A stretch of DNA of 64,000 nt. Origin: Clostridia bacterium. Lineage in GTDB: Bacteria > Bacillota > Clostridia > Oscillospirales > CAG-382. The stretch spans positions 1-64,000 of the forward strand of contig JAFTIR010000002.1 in the NCBI GenBank assembly GCA_017456765.1. Reading direction: 5' to 3'. This document shows, piece by piece, positions 1-7,222 of the stretch. The notes beneath the pieces were generated by a model. That model was not told the origin of the DNA. It searched no databases and saw only the letters and a program-made list of their open reading frames with translations. The position numbers were made by a program, and so were the translations under genes. Position 1 is the stretch's first letter, and each line of letters begins with the position of its first letter.

Positions 1-618
1 AAGGGTTATTATACCTGTGTTATCCTTGTGCTTCTTGTGCTTCTTATTGGTGTTATGTGTGCCTCTGTGTGCATAAAGAAAAACCTCTCTCTGCCGCGTC
101 TGCTTGCAACGAGGGGGTGCGGTGCGCTTTCACAAACCTTCTCGGACTTTCTTGCTTTTGTCGCAATACCCTTGGGGGCGTTGTCTGTTCTTGGGGTTGT
201 TTTGCTTGTATTTTTTAGGGATAAGGCAATGATTGTGCCTGAGCTTGGCGCTTTTTATACCTCGGAGCTTGTTTTGCTTTTTGTGCGTGCAATTCCCGCT
301 TTTCTTCTCATAGGCGCTCTGCAATTTTTTGTTTATGAGCTTTGCAGTGACGTGATTTCGGGAACACTTCTCCAGTTTGTTGTATCTTTGGGACTTGCTT
401 ATGTATCGGGATGTATATATCCTGTCGGATTTTTCCCTGAGTCGGTGCAGGTTGCGACAAAGTTTATGCCCGTAGGAGCTTCCTTTGAATATTTAAAGAA
501 GCTGCTTGTGCAGACTGCTGACTCTACTGACTTATTTGCAGTCCTTGCCTATAGCTTTGCTCTTGTGCTGCTGTCGGCTCTTGTCAGAAGAATTAAGATA
601 AGGAGCAGACTGTCATGA
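1..618 (+). CDS. ABC-2 type transporter permease (5' end outside window)
   Basis: The reading frame is open back to base 1, so the gene begins upstream; the first internal start-like codon is GTG at 28. What is visible is the C-terminal half of an ABC-2 permease: several hydrophobic segments and the conserved region near the C-terminus with 'SGCIYP' followed by 'MPVGASFEYLK', typical of drug or lipid exporters of this family. It would act in the cytoplasmic membrane with an ATPase that must be encoded further upstream, because none lies in the window. It overlaps the next permease by four bases (ATGA), so the two are translationally coupled and probably form a heterodimeric channel. The substrate cannot be told. 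Confidence 0.8.
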   Translation, partial: KGYYTCVILVLLVLLIGVMCASVCIKKNLSLPRLLATRGCGALSQTFSDFLAFVAIPLGALSVLGVVLLVFFRDKAMIVPELGAFYTSELVLLFVRAIPAFLLIGALQFFVYELCSDVISGTLLQFVVSLGLAYVSGCIYPVGFFPESVQVATKFMPVGASFEYLKKLLVQTADSTDLFAVLAYSFALVLLSALVRRIKIRSRLS

Positions 619-1760
619 AGAAAATTTTTGTTGGTTTAAAATGGTTTCTGGCGTTTTCAAAGCGTCTGCTTAAAAGACCTTCCTTTATTCTTACACTTCT
701 CATAATCCCCGTTGTAACATTCTCCATGAGCCTTGTTGGTGAGCAGGAAAGTGGCGTTCTGACCGTTGCGCTTGCCTCAAACGGCGAAAAGAGTACTGTT
801 TATGAGGACATAGTTGATGAGCTGACGGGCAGAGCGTCCTCAATGCTGTATTATGAGGCTGAGTCTGTCCGGGATGCAATCGAGGATGTAAGGGACGGCA
901 AGGCGAACTGCGCGTGGATTTTCGCTGAGGATTTACCCTCTGCAATGAGCGCTTATGCAAGAGCAGAAAGCAGTGAGCCGTTATGTGAGGTGTACCTCAA
1001 GGAGGACACCATTATCATGCAGCTGACACGTGAAAAGCTGCACAGTATTCTTTATAAGCACCTCTCGTATGACATTTTTGTCGACTATATGAACAGGAAA
1101 GAGCTTGATATTGAAGAAGCGAACGAGGCGGAATACAGACGCTATTTTGACGAGCAGAACGCTCTCATGAAAAACGGTGTAATTGACTTTAAATTCTACA
1201 ATGCACCCGAAAAAACGATTGAAGACGTAAATTATCTGACATCTCCTTTAAGGGGAATGCTTGCGACGGCGATACTTGTGTGCTGCCTTGCGGCAATGAT
1301 GTTCAGCCTTGAGGATGAATGTGCAGGCAAGTACGGTATGTTTCCCGTTTCCCGAAGACTTTCACTTCATATAACGGCGGTGCTTGCTTCGGGTGTTCTT
1401 TCATCAATTGCCGTTTTTGTGGCACTCAGATGCTCGGGGATAATAAAAGGTGCTTTGTATGATGTGCATTTACTTTTGCTGTATGCTATTATGACGGTAG
1501 GCTTTTGCGTGTTCGTCGGCATAATTGTAAGAGCGCCGTCAAAGCTCTGCATTGCGTTTCCCATTCTGACGGTTGCGACAATTGCACTTTGTCCCATATT
1601 CGTCAACACATTATCATTTGTCCCTGTAAAATCGCTTCTTCCCACATATCACTATCTCTTGTCGACAAATGATGTTTCTCATGTAAAATATATGGTTTTG
1701 TATGCAATTGTAATTTACTTACTTGATGTTGCTGCCTATAAAATGCTTAATAGAGAATAA
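615..1760 (+). CDS. ABC-2 type transporter permease
   Basis: A 381-residue membrane protein with one hydrophobic segment near residues 20-40, a long polar extracytoplasmic stretch to about residue 205, and then a cluster of about five hydrophobic segments up to the C-terminus. This is the usual layout of ABC-2/YhgE-like export permeases. The start ATG overlaps the stop of the preceding permease, so both are in one operon and probably assemble together. An intrinsic terminator follows directly. Exported substrate is unknown; an antimicrobial, peptide or lipid exporter are all possible. Confidence 0.78.
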   Translation: MKKIFVGLKWFLAFSKRLLKRPSFILTLLIIPVVTFSMSLVGEQESGVLTVALASNGEKSTVYEDIVDELTGRASSMLYYEAESVRDAIEDVRDGKANCAWIFAEDLPSAMSAYARAESSEPLCEVYLKEDTIIMQLTREKLHSILYKHLSYDIFVDYMNRKELDIEEANEAEYRRYFDEQNALMKNGVIDFKFYNAPEKTIEDVNYLTSPLRGMLATAILVCCLAAMMFSLEDECAGKYGMFPVSRRLSLHITAVLASGVLSSIAVFVALRCSGIIKGALYDVHLLLLYAIMTVGFCVFVGIIVRAPSKLCIAFPILTVATIALCPIFVNTLSFVPVKSLLPTYHYLLSTNDVSHVKYMVLYAIVIYLLDVAAYKMLNRE

Positions 1761-1765
1761 AAATA

Positions 1766-1790
1766 AAAGCCCCGACAGGGGCTTTCTTTT
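1766..1790. terminator. Intrinsic terminator between convergent genes
   Basis: A perfect 8-bp stem (AAAGCCCC/GGGGCTTT) with a GACA loop is followed by CTTTTTT on the plus strand. It ends the ABC permease operon and, because the left arm is A-rich, may also act for the convergent AEC transporter. Confidence 0.85.
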
Positions 1791-1794
1791 TGCC

Positions 1795-2727
1795 TTAAAT
1801 AATCTGATATATATACAGCATAAGAGGCATTGTCACAAGGCAGAATAGGGTAGTGATACCTACAAGACGTGCGGCAAGCGCAGAGTCGTTGTCGTAAACC
1901 TCCGCCGTTACTGCCGTGTTTGCTGCAACGGGAGCCGCACACATGGTAATACCAACAATTGACAGGTATTCGGGCAGATTTAACAGTATCGCAACCGCCA
2001 TCATAATAGCAGGCATTGCGATAAGTCCGAGCAGTGAGAACAAATACAGCTTTTTCTGCTTGAATATTTTGGTAAGTTTCATGTCTGCAAGAAAGCTTCC
2101 TATTATAATCATTGAAAGAGGGAAGGTCATGTCGCCGACAAGGCTGAGTCCGTCTGTGACAGTCTGCGGAAATCTAATCCTGGAAATAAACAGAATTACA
2201 CTTAAAATTACAGAGATAAGCGCAGGATTGTAAAGTAGCTTTTTCCAGGGGATTTTTGCTTCGTTGCTCATGACAATAACGCCGTGTGTCCATGTAAAAA
2301 GATTAAATGCTGTTGTGAAAATTACCCCGTAGAAAAGACCGAGCTGGGGGTTGTCATTGAAGATTGCCATAAGAAGCGGATAACCCATGTAGCCGCAATT
2401 GCTATAGGTCAGAGCATAGGTGTAAACAGAGCGCTCGCTTCTGTTTTTCACACATTTGAATACAAAGTGTGAGAATATTGCGAGGAATGTGTGTATTGCA
2501 ACAGAAAGTAAGAACACACAGCCGGCAACAATCAAAACGTCTTTATCGTAGTCAATCTGCAGAGAGCAGATGATAAGGCAGGGATTTGTGATGTAAACAA
2601 GCAGGGAGGAGAGTGACTTTGTGCTTTCGGCATTGAGTAGCTTTCCCTTTTTTGCAATAAAGCCTGCAATCATCGCTATAAATAAAACTATTATTTTTTC
2701 AATAACTCTTATGCTGTAATTGCCCAT
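1795..2727 (-). CDS. AEC family (auxin efflux carrier-like) transporter
   Basis: A 310-residue polytopic membrane protein with about ten hydrophobic segments in two halves, matching the AEC/BASS-like fold. Visible family features are the N-terminal 'GFIAKKGKLL' turn, the 'ITNPCLI' helix break and a C-terminal half ending in 'VTMPLMLYI'. Bacterial members export or import organic acids such as malate, malonate or amino acid derivatives. The chosen ATG at 2727 has GGAGG ten bases upstream and overlaps the stop of the previous gene as TAATG; a longer reading to 2757 would enter that gene and lacks a ribosome site. It is the last gene of an rluB-acetyltransferase-AEC unit and runs into a shared terminator. 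Substrate not predictable. Confidence 0.85.
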   Translation of the reverse strand: MGNYSIRVIEKIIVLFIAMIAGFIAKKGKLLNAESTKSLSSLLVYITNPCLIICSLQIDYDKDVLIVAGCVFLLSVAIHTFLAIFSHFVFKCVKNRSERSVYTYALTYSNCGYMGYPLLMAIFNDNPQLGLFYGVIFTTAFNLFTWTHGVIVMSNEAKIPWKKLLYNPALISVILSVILFISRIRFPQTVTDGLSLVGDMTFPLSMIIIGSFLADMKLTKIFKQKKLYLFSLLGLIAMPAIMMAVAILLNLPEYLSIVGITMCAAPVAANTAVTAEVYDNDSALAARLVGITTLFCLVTMPLMLYIYQII

Positions 2728-3128
2728 TATTTTTCCTCCGAGCAGTGTCCGGAGCAACCCTCATGGTTGCCGTCAAAATATCCTTCGAGATTTATTGTTA
2801 TCTTTCCGTCCTCAAACTTGAAGCCGAGAGCTTTAGCGAGCTTTTCATCGCTTCCTGTGTATTCAACATTCTTTGCACCCGAAAGGTCGAGGAAGTTGAG
2901 CGCCGCTTTGCCGATTAAAAATCTGTCGATGTAGTCGTCGTAGCCGTCAATAAGGCTCATTAAGTGAATCGTGCCATTCTTTCCCTCAAAGGAAACATAA
3001 GCACCTCCCACAAATCTTCCGTCGTTATGGGCGGCAATTACATGAAAACCCTCCTTGGGAACAATTCCGAATGGCTTCATATATTCTTCTCTTTCATAGC
3101 TTGTGTAAACGGGTCTTATTGCTATCAT
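2727..3128 (-). CDS. GNAT-like acetyltransferase domain protein
   Basis: A short 133-residue protein with a GNAT-like pattern: a beta strand with 'VIAAHNDGRFVGGAYV', a central acidic helix, and a C-terminal 'KALGFKFEDGKI' resembling the last strands of GCN5-related N-acetyltransferases, where LGF commonly occurs. It is shorter than a full GNAT (about 150-180 residues), and the acetyl-CoA loop is not obvious, so catalytic function is uncertain. The extreme C-terminus carries two Cys close together ('GCSGHC'), possibly a metal or redox site. It starts with AGAGGT upstream, 12 bases after rluB, and its stop overlaps the AEC start, indicating one operon. Confidence 0.55.
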   Translation of the reverse strand: MIAIRPVYTSYEREEYMKPFGIVPKEGFHVIAAHNDGRFVGGAYVSFEGKNGTIHLMSLIDGYDDYIDRFLIGKAALNFLDLSGAKNVEYTGSDEKLAKALGFKFEDGKITINLEGYFDGNHEGCSGHCSEEK

Positions 3129-3140
3129 TGTGTTTTACCT

Positions 3141-3857
3141 CTAAGACATATTCTTAAGAATACTGATTTCGTTGTAGTTCATGTACTTCCACTGACCGGG
3201 TTTCAGCATGCCAATGGTAAGGTCGCCCACAGCAACTCTCTTTAAGCGGGTAATTTTTAAGTTTACCTGCTCGCACATTTTTCTTATCTGTCTGTTTCTT
3301 CCCTCGGACAGAGTAAATCTTAATATAGTATTTCCTTCTTTTCTCTCGATTATTGATACCTGCACAGGCTTTATTTTATAGTCGTCAATAATCATGGGGC
3401 CGTTGAGAGTTGTTAAAACATCAGGCTCGATTTCACCCTTAACCTTTACGTGATATATTTTTTCAACATGGTGCTTGGGGTGCATGAGCTTGTTTGCAAC
3501 CTCACCGTCGTTGGTGAGAATGAGAAGCCCCTCTGAGTCCATGTCGAGTCTGCCGCAGGGGTAAACACGTTCGGGAACGTCCTTTAGAAGCTCGGGAATG
3601 CACTTTCTGCCCTCGTCGTCACTCATTGTAGTGACATAGCCTCTCGGCTTGTAGAGCATAACGTATACCTTCTTTGAGCCGCCTTCGACTTTCTTGCCTT
3701 TGTACTCAACAACATCTTTGTCAGGGTTAATTTTCTGACCTATTTCGGCGCGCACTCCGTTGACCTTGAACATACCTTGCTCAATTTCCTTTTCTGCGGC
3801 ACGTCTTGACATAAGACCGCAGTCTGAAATGTATTTCTGAATCCTGATTTCTTCCAT
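3141..3857 (-). CDS. rluB: 23S rRNA pseudouridine synthase, RsuA/RluB/E/F family
   Basis: A 238-residue enzyme with an N-terminal S4 RNA-binding domain ('RIQKYISDCGLMSRRAAEKE', residues about 4-45) and a pseudouridine synthase domain with the family motif 'GRLDMDSEGLLILTNDG' carrying the catalytic Asp, and a late 'EGRNRQIRKM' motif. Members isomerise a uridine in helix 80/89 of 23S rRNA (RluB) or in 16S rRNA (RsuA); the length fits RluB. The ATG at 3857 has GGAGA seven bases upstream and gives the usual N-terminus; the 8-residue upstream extension lacks one. The gene is preceded by a structured region (3896-4018) that may attenuate its transcription. Confidence 0.9.
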   Translation of the reverse strand: MEEIRIQKYISDCGLMSRRAAEKEIEQGMFKVNGVRAEIGQKINPDKDVVEYKGKKVEGGSKKVYVMLYKPRGYVTTMSDDEGRKCIPELLKDVPERVYPCGRLDMDSEGLLILTNDGEVANKLMHPKHHVEKIYHVKVKGEIEPDVLTTLNGPMIIDDYKIKPVQVSIIERKEGNTILRFTLSEGRNRQIRKMCEQVNLKITRLKRVAVGDLTIGMLKPGQWKYMNYNEISILKNMS

Positions 3858-3895
3858 AGTTTTCTCCTTATATAACTTCACAGTCGTATGTTATG

Positions 3896-4018
3896 AAAAA
3901 CACCGCCGTCGGCGCGGGTAGCACCCGCTGGCAGTTTCGCGGGAAAGCCTGCAAAAGAGCAAGCAGCATCAACCGCGCAAATAACTATTCACCGCCATCA
4001 AACAACGACGGCGGTGAA
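3896..4018 (-). promoter_or_regulatory. Structured RNA or attenuator between pnp and rluB
   Basis: Read on the minus strand, an arm CACCGCCGTC (4016-4007) can pair either with GGCGGTGAA just after it (3996-3988, 9 bp using the flanking TT) or with a perfect 10-bp partner GACGGCGGTG (3910-3901) that is followed directly by TTTTT. Between them lies a tight hairpin GCGGGT-GCT-ACCCGC (3928-3914) and a weaker GCAG/CTGC fold. The second pairing looks like a terminator closing a multibranched RNA, the first like an antiterminator. It could simply be the pnp terminator, but mutually exclusive stems 40 bases before the rluB start suggest regulation. Confidence 0.5.
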
Positions 4019-4037
4019 TTCACTAAAACTAATTAAA

Positions 4038-6128
4038 TCAAATGGCGTCCTTGCGAGAAAGATTGATTCTGCCCTTGTCGTCGATTTCGAGAACCTTAAC
4101 CTTGATTTCGTCGCCAACGTTTACAACGTCTTCAACCTTTTCAACTCTTTCCTTAGCAAGCTTTGAGATGTGAACAAGACCTTCCTTGCCGGGAGCAAAT
4201 TCAACGAATGCACCGAAGGACATGATTCTTGTAACCTTACCAACGAACACTGTACCGGGTTCGGGATCAAAAGCAATGGCTTCAACATAGGACTTAGCCT
4301 TGAGTGCAGCGTTCTTGTCAACAGCTGCAATAAATACTGTACCGTCGTCCTCAATGTCAATCTTTGCACCTGTTTCGGCGGTAATAGCCTGGATTACCTT
4401 GCCGCCCTTACCGATTACATCACCAATCTTTTCGGGGTCAATGTTGATTGTAATCATCTTGGGTGCGTATTCTGAAACTTCAGCTCTGGGCTTGTCGATA
4501 GCCTTGAGCATTACTTCGTCAAGGATGTAATCTCTTGCTGTGTGTGTCTGTGCAAAAGCAGCCTTGATAATTTCGGGAGTAAGACCGTCAATCTTGAGGT
4601 CCATCTGAATTGCTGTGATACCTGCCTTTGTGCCGGCAACCTTAAAGTCCATGTCGCCAAAGAAGTCTTCAAGACCCTGGATGTCAACCATTGTCATCCA
4701 TCTGTCGCCCTCGGTGATAAGACCGCAGGAGATACCTGCAACGGGGGACTTAATCGGAACACCTGCGTCCATAAGTGCAAGGGTAGAAGCACAGATAGAA
4801 CCCTGAGATGTAGAACCGTTGGAGGAAACTACTTCGGAAACGAGTCTGATGGAGTAGGGGAATTCTTCAACGGAGGGGATTACGGGAACAAGAGCACGTT
4901 CTGCAAGAGCACCGTGACCAATCTCTCGTCTGCCGGGGCCACGTGATGGCTTTGTTTCACCGACAGAGTAGCTGGGCATATTGTAGTGGTGCATATATCT
5001 CTTGTATTCTTCGTCGTCAATACCGTCAAGGAGCTGCTGCTCGCCAACAAGACCGAGGGTAGCAACTGTTAATACCTGTGTCTGTCCACGTGTAAAGAGG
5101 GCAGAGCCGTGAGTTCTGGGAAGGATGCCAACTTCGGAAGCAAGAGGTCTGATTTCGTCGAGTTTTCTGCCGTCAACACGCTTTCCTTCGTCGAGAAGCC
5201 ATCTTCTTACAACGAACTTCTGGAGTTTGTAGAGGCATTCGCCCATTTCTGCTTTTCTATCTTTGTCAGGATACTGTTCTGCCACAAAAGCTTCAACATC
5301 AGCATAAACAGCATTAAGTCTGTCTTCTCTGATATTCTTGTCGTCTGTGTCAAGAGCATACTTTACCTTGTCAATTGCGTATTCAGCAATCTTGTCATAA
5401 AGCTCGTGGTCAACATCACAGGAAGCATATTCAAACTTCTTCTTGCCGATTTCGCTTGTAACGTGGTTAATAAACTTTACGATTTCCTGGTTAACTTCAT
5501 GAGCCTTCATGATTGCATCGAACATAGCGTCATCGGAGATTTCCTTTGCGCCTGCTTCAATCATTACTACCTTCTTTTCGGAAGAAGCAACTGTAAGCTC
5601 GAGTGTGCTGACTTCTCTCTGAGCCTTTGTGGGGTTAATAACAACCTCACCGTCAACCATACCTACAAATACGCTGGAAACAGGACCGTTCCAGGGAATA
5701 TCGGAAATGGAGAGAGCGAGAGAAGCACCGATAAGACCTGTTACTTCAGGTGAACAGTCGGGGTCAACCGAGAGAACAAGAAGATTGATTGTTACGTCGT
5801 TTCTCAAATCCTTGGGGAAGAGAGGACGGATAGGTCTGTCGATAACACGGCTTGTAAGGATAGCCTTTTCGGAAGGCTTGCCTTCTCTTTTAAGGAAAGA
5901 GCCGGGGATTTTACCTACTGCGTAAAGTCTTTCTTCAAAGTCAACGGAAAGGGGTAAAAAGTCGATACCGTCTCTGGGGGATGCACTTGCGGTTGCAGTT
6001 GCAAGGATAGCTGTGTCACCGTATCTTACGAGAGCAGAGCCATTTGCAAGCTGAGCGATTTTGCCGGTTTCAACTGTCAATTTTCTGCCGGCGAGTGTTG
6101 TAGAAAATACTCTGTAGTTTTCAAACAT
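4038..6128 (-). CDS. pnp: Polyribonucleotide nucleotidyltransferase (PNPase)
   Basis: A 696-residue enzyme of canonical length: two RNase PH-like domains (about 10-240 and 310-540) joined by a helical linker, then a KH domain with the 'IGKGGKVI' GXXG loop near residue 560 and an S1 domain to the C-terminus ('GTVFVGKVTRIMSFGAFVEF'). It degrades RNA 3' to 5' with phosphate, releasing nucleoside diphosphates, and works in the degradosome. The ATG at 6128 is preceded by AAGGAGG and gives the standard 'MFENYRVF' start; the longer open frame to 6191 lacks a ribosome site. It follows rpsO with a gap of about 200 bases, the ancestral rpsO-pnp order. Confidence 0.97.
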   Translation of the reverse strand: MFENYRVFSTTLAGRKLTVETGKIAQLANGSALVRYGDTAILATATASASPRDGIDFLPLSVDFEERLYAVGKIPGSFLKREGKPSEKAILTSRVIDRPIRPLFPKDLRNDVTINLLVLSVDPDCSPEVTGLIGASLALSISDIPWNGPVSSVFVGMVDGEVVINPTKAQREVSTLELTVASSEKKVVMIEAGAKEISDDAMFDAIMKAHEVNQEIVKFINHVTSEIGKKKFEYASCDVDHELYDKIAEYAIDKVKYALDTDDKNIREDRLNAVYADVEAFVAEQYPDKDRKAEMGECLYKLQKFVVRRWLLDEGKRVDGRKLDEIRPLASEVGILPRTHGSALFTRGQTQVLTVATLGLVGEQQLLDGIDDEEYKRYMHHYNMPSYSVGETKPSRGPGRREIGHGALAERALVPVIPSVEEFPYSIRLVSEVVSSNGSTSQGSICASTLALMDAGVPIKSPVAGISCGLITEGDRWMTMVDIQGLEDFFGDMDFKVAGTKAGITAIQMDLKIDGLTPEIIKAAFAQTHTARDYILDEVMLKAIDKPRAEVSEYAPKMITINIDPEKIGDVIGKGGKVIQAITAETGAKIDIEDDGTVFIAAVDKNAALKAKSYVEAIAFDPEPGTVFVGKVTRIMSFGAFVEFAPGKEGLVHISKLAKERVEKVEDVVNVGDEIKVKVLEIDDKGRINLSRKDAI

Positions 6129-6280
6129 TGATTTTTCCTCCTTAGTGTTTTTATTCTTCTTTAAGGAGAACATCTTAAGTAAATTTTGCACTTATTTTCA
6201 TGTCCTTTCACAGTTTTGAAAAGGCACAAAATTAAATGCCAAAGATACCAAAAAGTCTCCTTGTTCTTATGCCTTAAAAA

Positions 6281-6318
6281 CGAAATTGAGGGCGAAGAAG
6301 CACTTCGCTAATTCGCCC
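6281..6318 (-). terminator. Likely terminator after rpsO
   Basis: Downstream of the rpsO stop the minus strand forms GGGCGAA (6318-6312) pairing with TTCGCCC (6296-6290), with a smaller GCGAAG hairpin in the loop, followed by a T-rich stretch ending in GTTTTT. It could be partial, allowing read-through into pnp. Confidence 0.5.
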
Positions 6319-6329
6319 GTTTGTGGTTA

Positions 6330-6596
6330 TTACTTTCTGAGACCGAGCTTTTCAACGATTGCACGGTAACGGTTGATGTCTACCTTTGTAAGGTAAGCAA
6401 GAAGGTTTCTTCTGTGACCTACCATCTTAAGAAGACCTCTTCTTGAGTGATGGTCGTTGTGATTAGCCTTGAGGTGCTCGTTGAGGGAGTTGATTCTGTA
6501 TGTGAGAACAGCAATCTGTACCTCGGGAGAACCTGTGTCGCCCTCGTGTGTCTTGTAAGTGTCGATGATTTCCTGCTTCTTTTCCTTTGTAAGCAT
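6330..6596 (-). CDS. rpsO: 30S ribosomal protein S15
   Basis: An 88-residue protein matching S15 end to end: '[11 protein letters not shown]' near the N-terminus, 'HHSRRGLL' in the loop that contacts 16S rRNA helices 20-22, and the 'RRNLLAYL' helix. It binds the central domain of 16S rRNA early in small-subunit assembly. The start has AAAGGTGG upstream. It stands alone with its own promoter (6734-6762) and a leader of about 130 bases, and pnp follows, as in most bacteria. Confidence 0.98.
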   Translation of the reverse strand: MLTKEKKQEIIDTYKTHEGDTGSPEVQIAVLTYRINSLNEHLKANHNDHHSRRGLLKMVGHRRNLLAYLTKVDINRYRAIVEKLGLRK

Positions 6597-6727
6597 TGTG
6601 TTTTTCCACCTTTCATAACTTATTTTTGTAATAAACCTCAGAACTGAGCCGGGGCGGGTGAAAACCTCTTGAACCGATGTTGGTAAGGCTTATATCCCAC
6701 AGCAAAGTAATGGGTAATTACGCTTAC
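6597..6727 (-). promoter_or_regulatory. Leader of rpsO, candidate S15 autoregulatory RNA
   Basis: The promoter predicts a 5' leader of roughly 130 nucleotides before the rpsO start. It is far longer than needed for translation and contains complementary stretches around 6640-6700. In several bacterial phyla S15 represses its own mRNA by binding such leaders, but the known structures differ and no specific match was established here; the role is inferred from position. Confidence 0.35.
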
Positions 6728-6733
6728 TGCAAT

Positions 6734-6762
6734 ATTTTATCACAAGGGAATTGTTTTGTAAA
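6734..6762 (-). promoter_or_regulatory. Promoter of rpsO
   Basis: On the minus strand a -35 TTTACA (6762-6757) and a -10 TAAAAT (6739-6734) are separated by exactly 17 bases, with a TG two bases upstream of the -10. This matches a housekeeping sigma-A promoter and lies at the right distance for the rpsO leader. Confidence 0.8.
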
Positions 6763-6811
6763 GAGGTTTGGGAAATTAAAAGTAAATATTTTGTGAACAA
6801 AAAAGGCTTTT

Positions 6812-7180
6812 GGAGTGTTTCGTCACTGCGGAAGCGAGTTTCTTTTGGCACGCCCCAAAAGAAACCAAAAACGCTCCACTCATGTGCCGTGACTTTTTGA
6901 GGTCACGACACGGGGCGTGGTGCCCCTTTTTAGCTCTCTACGCAGGATTTGTGAAAAGTTTTAGGCGTATTCTCACTACTCCACGTGTATTTGCCTGCCT
7001 GCGGCAGGCTATAGCCTCGCAGTGCGAGGCGAATCACGCTTATTAGTGGGAAGATAATTTAAGCTTTTGCAGGTATTATGTTGAGTTTGAGCCTCCACGG
7101 CTCGCAAAAAATCTGAGCGAAGCGGTAATTTTTTGCAGAGTGGGCGCTTTGGGTTACTTTTGGCGTGTCAAAAGTAACGG
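6812..7180 (+). repeat. Hairpin-rich interspersed repeat, copy A
   Basis: About 370 non-coding bases that match 11352-11755. The left end has a nested palindrome: GGAGTGTTT pairs with AAACGCTCC around an inner stem TTTCTTTTGG/CCAAAAGAAA. A second hairpin is GTGAC/GTCAC. The middle shares exact blocks with copy B (TCTACGCAGGA, CTATAGCCTCGCA, ACTTATTAG-like, CCACGGCTCG), and the right end holds GGTTACTTTTG/CAAAAGTAACG. The element is roughly an inverted repeat of itself. No transposase and no credible gene lies in it. Orientation is arbitrary. It fills the space between the rpsO promoter and the pot operon terminator. Confidence 0.8.
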
Positions 7181-7202
7181 AAAACGCAGTCCGCAGACTG
7201 CG
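7181..7202 (-). terminator. Terminator after potD
   Basis: A 7-bp stem CGCAGTC/GACTGCG with a 4-base loop is followed by TTTTCC on the minus strand, 20 bases after the potD stop. It adjoins copy A of the interspersed repeat. Confidence 0.65.
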
Positions 7203-7222
7203 GAACCTCTCTCACCACACAT

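Noticed and set aside
3914..3928. GGGTGCTACCCGC on the minus strand resembles the T-box sequence
   Set aside because: The T-box needs UGGN to pair with the tRNA end; here it is UGCU inside a tight self-complementary hairpin, and there is no room for a stem I specifier domain after pnp.
5109..5753. A 214-codon frame antisense to pnp
   Set aside because: It lies wholly opposite the conserved PNPase coding sequence, has no ribosome site, and mirrors its codon pattern.
6129..6280. RNase III-type autoregulatory hairpin in the pnp leader
   Set aside because: Complementary stretches exist (CCTTT...AAAGG, AAGGCA...TGCCTT) but they are short, imperfect and far apart; not enough to call.
6810..7046. 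Short frames inside the two interspersed repeats (also 11326-11604 and 11556-11826)
   Set aside because: They follow palindromic repeat sequence, lack ribosome sites, differ between the two copies and read as low-complexity Cys/Ala/Arg-rich peptides.
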